Shown here piece by piece: positions 38,865-49,151 of a DNA stretch of 64,000 nt (position 1 is its first letter; each line of letters opens with the position of its first letter). The position numbers and the translations under genes were made by a program. Origin of the DNA: Azadirachta indica (lineage: Eukaryota; Streptophyta; Magnoliopsida; Sapindales; Meliaceae); contig CM040453.1 in assembly GCA_022749755.1 (NCBI GenBank), positions 2,254,102 through 2,318,101 on the forward strand, read 5' to 3'. The notes below the pieces were generated by a model. The model was not told where the DNA came from. It did no database searches and worked only from the letters and a program-made list of their open reading frames with translations.

Positions 38865-40293
38865 AGCTTTACGGAATTTCTATCTATTTTGTTTGGTATA
38901 CTTTTCAGTCTACCAGTAGTCTTTGTTTTGGTATAATTACAATTAGTATATTGTTATTTTAATCTATTAGATTTAGAAGTTGCTCACTTTACACTAAAGC
39001 AAATATTAGTTTAGGTAACTCTCAAATTACTTCAATTAATAATTTTAGTTTACTCATTACATTAACCTTGTAATGTAAAATTAAGGCAACTTAATAAAAG
39101 AATAAAATTATTATTTGTCCCACTATCAAATCCAGTGAATTATGAATAATCATTTTATGAATCAAGTCCACAAATAAATAAAAGTAATGAATTGTCTCCG
39201 AGTTCACAATTACCTCCCTGCCATAAATGGCACTACGAGTAATTTCACCCATTACCAAGGGCAAATGAGCTTTCGCCGTAATCATCGGATACGCTGCTGA
39301 GCCATCCCGAACCTGACTGAAAAGAGCAACTAGGCTTCAAATTCAACCGAAACCAGCGGACGATGGCAGAATAGTAATTTAAACAGAAACCGGGGGCAAG
39401 TCCAAATTCTCGCTCCAAAACGGCAAGAAAGAGAGAATTAAAACTAAAAAATAAAAAAAAAAAAATGCAAAAGAAAAAAGTGAAGAGACCCAACGTGAAA
39501 ATGTACAGCCAGAGATAGAGATAGAGAGAGAAAGAGAGAGAGAGATCTGAGTTATATAACGAGTCGGGGCTCTGAGTCGAGGTGGTGACCTGTCCTGTCT
39601 GTCAGCAATTGTAATGGTGGAGTAAGTCTAGGGAGAAGGAGATACTGACCGTCGGATCCTCTCTTCCCAATCAATATCAGCCCTCCAATTACTTTTTCTC
39701 TTTCTCTCTCTCGCTTTCTCCTTCTTTAGCTCCAATTTTGGCAGAGGCATCTAAAGAAGTGAAGTTCGAACGAGGCTAAGTCGATCGGGCTCGAAATTCA
39801 GGTATTTTCTTGTGCGCAGAGATTTTCTGTTTGGTTGCTGAGAGAATAGAGAGGAGAGGACAGAAAAGGAGCAAGATTGGATCGGGTGTTTACCCTACTT
39901 TAGTTAGAATTTTTCTTTTTCTTCAAGGAAATGTGAAAATTTAGTTGAAGTAAGCGGTTGTGTTAGGTTCGGTCAAGTAAAGATTTGTCTTTTCTTTTTT
40001 TTCTCCTGGTGAAATTAGCCAAAAATGTAAACTTTTGAGTTGTATTCAGTTGATTTATTTGTTTTCTTGGCAACTGAAAAGAGAATTTTGAATCTTCAAA
40101 AACTTTGCGTTTTTGTTTGATACGTTAATCTGTTTTCAGATAATATTGTTATATATTCGAACTTATTAGCAGTTTTTTTTTTTTTTTTAACTTTTTTGTT
40201 TTGCAGATTTGAGCTCTGTAGAAGCTGAACTGCAGTCTACGGAGCTCAAGGGCAGACAGTTGAAGTGTGATACAGCGTTTGGGTGCTGAGAAT

Positions 40294-40570
40294 ATGCAAG
40301 AAGTCTGGGGAATACTGAATTGAGATGAGGAATTTTTTATCTCTTTTCTTGCAGTAGTTTGAATATGAATTTTTGAAGGTTATTGATTTATCTCAGGTGG
40401 TTTGTTGAGAGTTTCTAAAGCATTGAAATCCTTGGGGTTTTATGGTTTAAAACCCTATATCTTCGTAGCCTTCATTGAGACATTGAACATAAGGATACTG
40501 GTAGACATAGAGAGATTTTGCCTTGTTAGCTTTAGTTTTTGTACTAACAATGGAACGAATTATAGCTTAG
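40294..40570 (+). promoter_or_regulatory. uORF cluster in the ankyrin-gene leader
   Basis: Five short ATG-initiated frames closed by stops lie before the main ATG: 40294-40323 (9 aa), 40325-40357 (10 aa), 40365-40376, 40442-40450 and 40550-40570 (6 aa). None overlaps the main ORF. If retained in the mature mRNA, they would be expected to reduce initiation at 40623. Confidence 0.5.
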
Positions 40571-40622
40571 AGGCACAAATAGAAAGAGCAGGAGAAAGAA
40601 GAAAAAAAAAAAAAAGGAATTG

Positions 40623-43222
40623 ATGGAAGATTTTTCTAAATATGCCCATAGTCCAGCTCATTTGGCAGTTGCACGTCGCGACTATGCTGCCCTAAGACGT
40701 ATTATTGCAAACCTCCCTCGGCTAGCCAAGGCTGGGGAGGTTAATACTGAAGAGGAGTCTCTTGCTGCTGAGCTCCAAGCAGATGCTGTCTCTGCTGTTA
40801 TTGATCGCCGTGATGTTCCTGGACGAGAGACTCCTTTGCACCTTGCAGTCAGACTGCGGGATCCAATCTCTGCCGAGATTTTAATGGCAGCAGGGGCAGA
40901 TTGGAGCCTTCAGAATGAGAATGGTTGGAGTGCTTTGCAAGAAGCTGTTTGCACAAGAGAGGAGTCCATTGCCATGATCATTGCAAGACATTACCAACCG
41001 CTTGCTTGGGCAAAATGGTGTCGCAGACTTCCACGAATTGTTGCCTCGGCCGCTCGTATCCGTGACTTTTATATGGAGATAACTTTTCATTTTGAGAGCT
41101 CGGTCATTCCGTTTATTGGACGCATTGCCCCATCTGATACTTACCGCATTTGGAAACGTGGATCCAATCTTCGTGCAGATATGACCCTTGCTGGGTTTGA
41201 TGGGTTTCGCATTCAACGGTCAGACCAAACATTTCTATTTTTGGGAGAAGGCTATACTTCTGACGATGGCAATGTCTCTTTAGCCCCAGGTTCTTTGATT
41301 GTTCTTTCCCACAAGGAGAAAGAAGTTACAAATGCTTTGGAAGGGGCTGGTGCTCAGCCAACAGAAGCGGAAGTTGCCCATGAAGTGGCCTTGATGTCTC
41401 AAACTAACATGTATCGGCCTGGCATTGATGTTACTCAGGCTGAGCTTGTTCCCCATTTGAATTGGAGGAGACAAGAGAGGACTGAGATGGTAGGGAACTG
41501 GAAAGCCAAGGTTTATGATATGCTCCATGTCATGGTTAGTGTGAAGTCTAGGCGAGTTCCTGGTGCTATGAGTGATGAGGAGCTTTTTGCTGTGGAAAAT
41601 GAAGACAGTTTGGCAAATGGTGGTGATAATGATGAGTATGACGACATATTGACGGCTGAGGAGAGACAGCAATTAGATTCTGCTCTTCATATGGGGAACT
41701 CAGATGGTCCTTGTGATGATGATGAACATGGCGTCAGTTGTCAAGAAAACAGTTCTGGAGTTTCCCATGAAAATGGTGATTCCAATAGTGCTGCTAAGGA
41801 GAAGAAGAGTTGGTTTGGTTGGAACAAGAAAGGTGCAAAGAATAACTGTGATGATCCTGAAGATTCAAAAATTCTGAAGAAATTCTCAAAGTTGGCCCCA
41901 GAAGGTAGCAACCAGAGGCCTGTGGATAATCATAAATCTTCATCCGAATATACTAGGGAGGATGTGGGTGATTTGAAGAAGGGAAAGGATAAAAGTAGCA
42001 AGAAGAAAAAGAAGAAAGGGCCCACCAGTGACTCTAAGAATGAGAGCGAGTATAAAAAGGGTTTAAGACCTGTCCTCTGGTTGACACCAGATTTCCCTCT
42101 TAAGACGGATGAGCTCTTGCCTTTACTTGACATATTAGCCAACAAAGTGAAAGCTGTTAGGAGACTCAGGGAGCTTTTGACTACTAAACTACCTACTGGC
42201 ACATTTCCTGTCAAGGTAATCCAAGATTCTTTAGCTTGTCTGTATTCATTTAAATGGTTAATCTGCAAATTTTCTGTTGTTATGTGATCGTTCTATGTCT
42301 GCTCCTTTTAGGAGAGATAATCTGATTACTTATTGATATAAGTTTTGCTTTCTTATTAATGCAATCTGTTTTTGTTACACTTTTCCTGAAAGGGGAAGTT
42401 AGTGAGGATAAACATTGACTAGCTTTTCCCTTATTCTATTTCTTTTTCCTGTCAATTTTCCTGGACAACAAATTTCCTTTCCTATTTGATAATCCACTTA
42501 ATTATGACAATATTCTTGTTGTTTTTATTAAACATATTGTGTCCTGTTCTAAAGTTGCTGTCTGTAGGAGGATGAAATGGTGGCTTGCAGTCACGTTTTT
42601 TTGTGGTGGTTATTTACAATTGCTACTGTTGATTGTTATACATATGATCTTCGAACTGTTTTCTGGATCTAAGCGCTCAACTATTCCTCCTGCCTTGGTT
42701 ATCCATATTTATACAAATTCCAGACTTTGTGGTTTCATGCCCTTCATGTCAAAAGTATATTACTTTTCATGTAGTCATTTCTTATGTGTTCTATAGCTTT
42801 AAACGTTGTGGTTATCTTTCATTTTCCATGTCCAGGTTGCCATCCCCATTGTCCCAACTATTCGAGTGCTTGTTACTTTTACGAAATTTGAGGAGTTGCA
42901 GCCAGTAGAGGAGTTTTCAACCCCACTCTCCAGCCCAGCACATTTCCAGGAATCCAAAGCCAAGGAATCAGAAGGATCATCATCCTGGATTTCTTGGATG
43001 AGAGGAAGTCGTGGTGGCCAATCAAGTGATAGTGATAGCCACAGATATAAGGATGAGATCGATCCATTCCTTATACCATCAGACTACACCTGGGTTGATG
43101 CCAATGAGAAGAAACGCCGCATGAAAGCCAAGAAAGCGAAGAGCAAGAAACATAAAAAACAGTCAGCAGCCAACAAAGGCAATGATGCGGGGCATCAGGT
43201 GAGTGAAGATGTGGAAGAATAG
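40623..43222 (+). CDS. Ankyrin-repeat / GPCR-chaperone domain protein (ANKRD13-like)
   Basis: Two exons, 40623-42215 and 42836-43222, give 659 residues. The N-terminal ankyrin region contains SPAHLAVARRDYAALRRII and TPLHLAVRLRDPISAEILMAAGADWSLQNENG-type text (residues ~11-125). It is followed by the GPCR-chaperone module (TFHFESSVIPFIGRIAPSDT, WKRGSNLRADMTLAGFDGF), which in animals defines ANKRD13 ubiquitin-binding endosomal proteins. The acidic stretch EERQQLDSALHMGNSD (346-361) resembles a ubiquitin-interacting motif. A Lys-rich linker (~450-475) and a strongly basic C-terminus follow, with IPIVPTIRVLVTFTKFEEL between. Two similar Trp motifs, SWFGWNKK and SWISWMRG, flank the linker. ATG 40623 is the first in-frame ATG. 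The Arabidopsis equivalent, from memory, is At3g04470. The molecular role in plants is not established by the sequence. Confidence 0.9.
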
Positions 43223-43337
43223 TTTACCCAGAAAATCTCCTGGTACTTTCCCAAAGGTAGCGATGGCCGATGTGGGACACAAGTTGAGTGAAGATGTGGA
43301 AGAATATAGCCTGCAATAGGAAATCTCATGGTACTTC
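43184..43337 (+). repeat. Tandem duplication across the ankyrin-gene stop codon
   Basis: The last codons and early 3' UTR (43184-43247) recur, diverged, at 43269-43337 with an 85-nt period. The shared core is GAGTGAAGATGTGGAAGAAT, and both copies then carry AAATCTC-TGGTACTT. Confidence 0.85.
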
Positions 43338-44272
43338 TACGTTTCAAGATGCTCGGCAGGATAAAGAGGAGGTAAGGCTCCTTTGCTATGCCCTTCTGAC
43401 GTTTATTTTTATCCTAGGATTATGTGGCCGAGTTATAGGATAATGTTCAGATGATTACTTTGTTGGTTAAAAAGCATTATCTTTCTTCTGTTGTATTTTC
43501 ATGTGATGTGAAATTGGAGAGGAACAGAGTTTCCTCTTTGCTTTAATTGATTGTTTCAGTTTTAATTTTACTTAAAAAAGAGACTCCAAGTCTTTGTATC
43601 TAAAATCAGTGATCATCAAATTTACATTTTTGTGATTGTTATTCCTTTTATGTTGTTGTAGCCGAATCACACTCTTAATTCTTTTAGTTTCATTAGTCAA
43701 ACTAGTGAGATATTTTTTATTTGGTTTTATTGAGATCTCTTTCGTCATTAGATATCCATTTGTTAGCTGTTAATCATAAATGTCTATTTGCAAGCGCCCG
43801 TTGTCTAATTGAGAAATTTTTTTTTTCTAAAAAAACAATAAACAACTTATTGGCATCACAATGGCTAAGGCCTGATTGCGTGGGTGCAGCAAAGCCAAGG
43901 AAGAAGAAAAGTTATTTTGTTTATTTTATTCCTCAGCGGGAATGTTCTTCTTTAATGTTTATTCTTTTCTTTTTGGATAAAAATTATTTTATTTTTTGAA
44001 AAAATTTAAAAGAAAGGTAGTTAGTATTCCTATGTAATGCAATGCAGAGCCTTGCCATAAGTTCTTTCTTCACCCGGCGAACGTTTTAAGATAACAAAAG
44101 ATTTAAGATTTTTATTGCGGAATGGAAGTATAGATAAAAGAGAAACTTACTGTGAAAGAAAAATCGTGCAGTCAACTACATGAAATAGGCCTATGTACAT
44201 AAACATACGAATGCTACTTCCAGACATTGATATAATCTACATATAACATGTACATACAACTTGGTGGGTGGT
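43223..44272. other. Convergent spacer
   Basis: Holds the two 3' UTRs of the ankyrin gene and the fucosyltransferase-like gene. No further gene seen. Confidence 0.6.
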
Positions 44273-47200
44273 CTACCAGAAACGGTCCTTGTTGACGCTC
44301 AAATATCCAGACATTACTTTACCTCCTGTATTCCTCATTCCATCGATGAGAAAACACCATGTGGAACCCAAAGCACCGATGAAGAAATCAGATTCAACTG
44401 CCATCAAGAAATTTACTAGGGGATAGTTTGTACTGGTTTCCCTACCTAGACTCGCTTCATATACAGCCATTGTAATGTTTCCCACTTGTCGTGTCACATT
44501 TGTGTAGTAAAAGTTCCAATAAGGGTAAAGTTTTGATTTATCAATCACTTCCTGAATAAAAATTAGAATTGTTTTTTATATTGGGAAAAGATGCTTTTAT
44601 TAAAACACAACCAGGCTTGGACAAAAATGTTTCAGATGCTTACCTGCATTTCAGTGGAGAGCCAAATGCTGTTGAGTTGTGGAAAGTGCTTTCTTACGCG
44701 GTCAGCAAGATGCATATATTCTTCAAATTCAACCACCTTCATTTCACATGCTTTATCACCCATTCTTACATGCATACTTAGCAATGGCCTCGAGATCCAT
44801 GGTCTGTGATTTGACCATACAAACTGTTCAATATCAGTTTTTACATTGCTTCCAACCTCCTGCAATCAGAGTTCATTCAGATACTTGTCAATATATAATG
44901 ACTCAAAACTTGTCTTTTAACAAAGCTTCATTGCTAATATGTGGCTCATTAATGAAGCCAAAATCACTAGCAGATCCAGGTCAAATAGATTAGATTAATG
45001 GTTCCCTTGAAAACTAAATGACATTTTTTTTTTCTCGGTCACTATGACAAACTATCATTAAGAAATAAACCTGATAGAAATGCACTTGAAAGAATTCTAG
45101 GATGTCAAAATAATTAGAACTTATTATAAAACCTATGCAGAAATAGATTTTCAAGTGCATGAGACCCCAAACTTTTATTTCCATCTTACTTTTAGGCAAA
45201 TGAAAAGACACAAGTTTTAAGACTTACAAACCTTTGGCCATTGTTTCGCAAGACTTGTGAGAACCATTTTTGCAGCTTTCTTGCCGAATGCAGCATGACG
45301 GGCAATATTCAACAAACCACATGTGTACTCTGTTGTAAATCTCATCAAGTAGCGTACAGCCTGAACATAATGTAAACAAATTGTGAATTATGGAATGATC
45401 ATTACAATACCACTTGCTTAACAAAGAGAGAGAATCGGGAGTCATGGGATCGCTGAAAGAGGTTCATACTTTGCATCCACGCATATAAAGGAGAAAAAAA
45501 AAAAAACTATTATTTTGCAACTGCATAGCATAAATTAACTGTGAGCTTCCTTCATGCATTTTTGTTCTCTTGCAAGAAAAACAACATTTTGCTAATTTTA
45601 TTATCTGTATATATATACACAAATAGAATAAACTAGAGACATAATTGTAAAACAACTAAAGTTTAAAATAATCCTCCTTTCTAGATGAATCTTAAGTTGC
45701 ACCTGTGCTCTCCACCATCTTCGATCCATTTTGCGATGGTAAACGAGTAGGGTCCCATTTATTTCTGTTGTTGGCTGCAAATAACTCCAAGGATCACCCC
45801 ACACCCTGTATTACATATTCACATACACTAAGATGATGGTTTCCCGGGGAAAGTTAAAGAAATTCAGAAGGCAAAAAAGTTAGACGTACAATAACTTGCC
45901 TAGGAGTCCGTCCAGCCCATATTTCCTTTGAAGTATAATTTTCTTTTGTCTTTATAATTCCCATTTCCCACGCTTCTTTATTGCCCATAAGCTCAAATGC
46001 ACGTTGCCGGCATTCTTGGGAGGTCTCCGGAAAGAAGTAACAGGACCAACTAGATCTGAAGGAACCTACAAAAACATCCATTCAGAGATGCTTATCGTTT
46101 TCTATATTCAAAAGCTTGTGATTGGTTAAATTTAAATCTGTTAAATGAAAATTTATTTGAAATAGTAAATGACTTAATGTTGTAATACTACAGAACAATA
46201 ACACTTGAATAAGAAATGAAGTATAAAAAGATACACATAAACTAGATTCATTGTTGCAATTTTTACCTTGACAACCATCATGGTCTGCCCGATTATAATA
46301 ATTTGTGACAAGCACCCTTTTCTCATTGATTGCGATAGCAAGAAGCCCACACATTCCAGCAATCTGCGCCCCAATACCAAACCCGGGTATTCTCTCCCAG
46401 TCTGCCACAAGAAATCTAACATTAGGATCCCTGCAGTTTGGTGGATGCTGGTGAATCCATATGTCACGTTGCACTTTCCTAGTCAAGGGGTAATTTTCTT
46501 CATCCGATCCAGTAATCTGCAGGAAGCACAGATATTTAGAATGCATAGGAAACTAGTACCAGCAACTTCAATATGGTTGTTAAAATTAGTTTGAAAACAC
46601 GAGATATGTTCAAGCCCTGACCTTGCTTTATCACACAAATGAGGAACCAAAACGTAAACACATACCAACACATTGATATAGCAGTCATAAATATGACCAT
46701 AGAATGCATAGTTGATGAATTCTGTAGATTGGAAACATACCCAGGGAGGATAAGCACCTTCTGATATGATGCGATGCCTATACCTAAGTTGTTCATTAGC
46801 CGCAGAAGCTGGATACATGTCCAGTAGTCCCTTCCAACTTGTCCAAGGAGGAAAGCTCTCATTCTCAGCACGGGTATCAAGGCGTGTATTTGTTTGTGAA
46901 CTTAACTGGCAATTCTCTAAATAAGGGGCCCTGGGCACACTCGATCTGTTTAGTCCAAACTTCTGCCAGAACTCTCTTTCATCACGGACTGATTCGGTTA
47001 GTAAAGCACCCCAAGCTGAATACAACAAGGAAACTCTCTCATCATCAGTTTCTGTTTTACTTTCAGGTGAATCAATCCATCTCTCCGTCTCTTTTAGTTT
47101 AAATTTGCAGTCTGCACCTGTAACCACATCTACAATTAGTAAAAGAAATTTTTTCAAGCGTCAAATTAAAGCTTTACAAAATTATCACTAAGTGACAGGT

Positions 47201-48182
47201 TTTCTCAATGCACATCAATGAATGATCCATGAATCATGATCACTACAAATTCTGGGTATGTCTTGAAGAAACTTCAAAGGAATAATGACATTCAAAAGTC
47301 TAAAGATAAATTCCAATGACACTACGTATACCATATATTCATAATGATATTTCAGAATCCCCACTAATTGGTTCCCATTCATCACAAGTGTCAAAATGTG
47401 AGAGAATTATCTTCAACTCCAAGAAAACCAAGAAAAGAAAAGCAACTGGATTAGATTAGGTATGATAAAGCAAGATTTGGTAAATCAAGTCAAACCCACT
47501 AAGAGAAGTAAGGTAATAAAATGTAATTAACAAGTTAGTCTTAGCTTTAGTTGCTTTAAATACACCCTTTAACAATTCCCATCATTGCTTTTCCATCCAT
47601 GAACTCTCCCTAACGTCAACTGGACCAATTACTAATTCATAAAACACTCAACTCTTTATTAAACTCCAGAGATTTCTCTAAATTTCAGCTAAAGTATCAT
47701 CTAAATTCCTTCTTATCTAAGTTTTTAAGGTGGAAAAATTTTTCTTAACACAAAGGAATAGAAAATGGATAAGAAAAACTGTTTGTATCATGAACCCAAA
47801 CTAATCAAGATGTAACACAAGCAGATCATGAAACAAAATTGCGCTTAATATGTTGCACAACCCCGATAAACCCAAAATATAAATGGAAAAAGAAATGAAA
47901 AATGATCATCAACAACAACTGAGGAACAAACAGGAAAGAGCTTCACTTACTGATAACATCTGAACTGGAATTCCAAGGAGAACTTCCCACTGAAATGGAT
48001 GAAAACGAAATACCAGCAAACTCAAAGCTACCAAAAGAAGTTAGGGCAGCAAGAAACAAAGAGGTGAGACAGACTCCACAGAGAAAACCCACAACACAAA
48101 TTTGGCATGGAAATGAACTGCCCATTTGCAGAGCTCTCTGTGATACGATCCTCTCCAGAGACTTCTGGTTCACATGGTCCAT
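44273..48182 (-). CDS. Type II membrane fucosyltransferase-like protein (O-fucosyltransferase / GT23-like)
   Basis: Eight exons: 47951-48182, 46741-47117, 46267-46516, 45900-46065, 45703-45805, 45232-45360, 44644-44859 and 44273-44551. They total 1,752 nt, or 583 residues. A short cytosolic tail is followed by one hydrophobic anchor (about 25-51, CQICVVGFLCGVCLTSLFLA), typical of Golgi glycosyltransferases. A luminal stem and catalytic region follow. WERIPGFGIGAQIAGMCGLL resembles the nucleotide-sugar entry motif, and HVRMGDKACEM (449-459) resembles the HxR...D motif of alpha-1,6-fucosyltransferases (FUT8/GT23). ESDFFIGALGSTWCFLIDGM at the C-terminus fits the conserved acceptor/donor-side SDFF-S segment. 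Plants are not known to make core alpha-1,6-fucose, so the acceptor is unknown. Intron 4 appears to be GC-AG (CCTAG/GCAAGT); the GT alternative leads at once to a stop. N-glycosylation sites (NRS, NYT, NGT, NVT, NIT) fit a luminal domain. Confidence 0.85.
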
Positions 48183-49126
48183 TTCCTCTTCTTCTTCACG
48201 GAAAAATTTTCCGACTTCAAAGAGAAAAGAACCCAGTTAGCCCTTAAAAGCCTCTCTTCTAGATTATTGTGGCATGTCAACTAGCTTACAACAAGACTCA
48301 CATGAAAATATATACAACTTTTTTTCTATTTCAGTCTAAAAGGACTTCCCATCCGACGTTTAACAAATGCCTGTTAAACGGGCTTATCTCAAAGTAATAC
48401 AAAAAAGAATGAGATTACAAAATTGTCACTTTCAATTTCTCAGCCATCCGTTTCATCTTCCTTCAGCAACTTTTTTTTATTTTGGTGGTCCACTTTTATT
48501 GCCCTTCCAGCTGCAAAATATAATTTATCTATTTTTAATCAGAATTTTACAGAAAATATCTGAGAATAATAGGAAAAAAATTATATCAAATAAGAAAAAT
48601 AAAAAATTTGAAAAGAAAATTACCGAATTACAGTTAGACATAGAAAGTTAACAAAATCTTTTTTCAAATGATAGAAGCAGTGAGTCGAAGAGAAAGAAAG
48701 CTGAAAGGTCGAAACTCAAGTTGAAGCAAGAGATTACAGGAAGATTCAGGAGTAAATGAAGTCGAAACCAGAATTTCGACTCTAAACATCATAAATATCA
48801 AGTTCAAAGAGAAAAAAGACTCCTACACTTGGACCGTAATGACATAAACGAAAGTCACAGCTGGGCTGTAAGTTGTAACCCTCCTCGTTTTAGAGATTAC
48901 ATGCAGAAAGACACATGCCAAAAAGACATGAAATACAAGCGAACACATAACTTCCCATGATAGCAACTGGCCAGAAACATCCAGATTTTATAACTGTGGT
49001 TATTCTTTTAATCCTTATAACGCGTTTGGTTAAAAAAATAATAATAAAGAAAAAACAAATGAATTCAAGAAGGAAATGTTATTTCAAGCACAAAACCAGA
49101 AGGGAAAAGAATAGCAGGAGGCGTCG

Positions 49127-49151
49127 GAGAGAGAGAGAGAGAGAGAGAGAG
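49127..49151. repeat. (GA)n microsatellite
   Basis: About 12 GA units. Confidence 0.9.

Larger units (their letters stand above)
35008..40622. other. Long spacer, microsatellites and promoter/leader of the ankyrin gene
   Basis: 5.6 kb without a credible gene. 35870-36430 is rich in AAGTGCTTTT/AAGTACTTTTT patches typical of degraded MITEs. 36775-38870 holds (TA)n(CA)n, (TC)n, poly(A) and (TTG)n(TAG)n tracts. (GA)n occurs near 39521-39543. The ankyrin gene's transcript probably starts near 39700. A 5'-UTR intron is likely from about 39802 (ATTCAG/GTATTT) to 40206 (TTGCAG). Confidence 0.55.

Noticed and set aside
47995..48240. 81-codon plus-strand frame opposite the fucosyltransferase-like exon 1
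   Set aside because: Antisense shadow of the coding exon 47951-48182.
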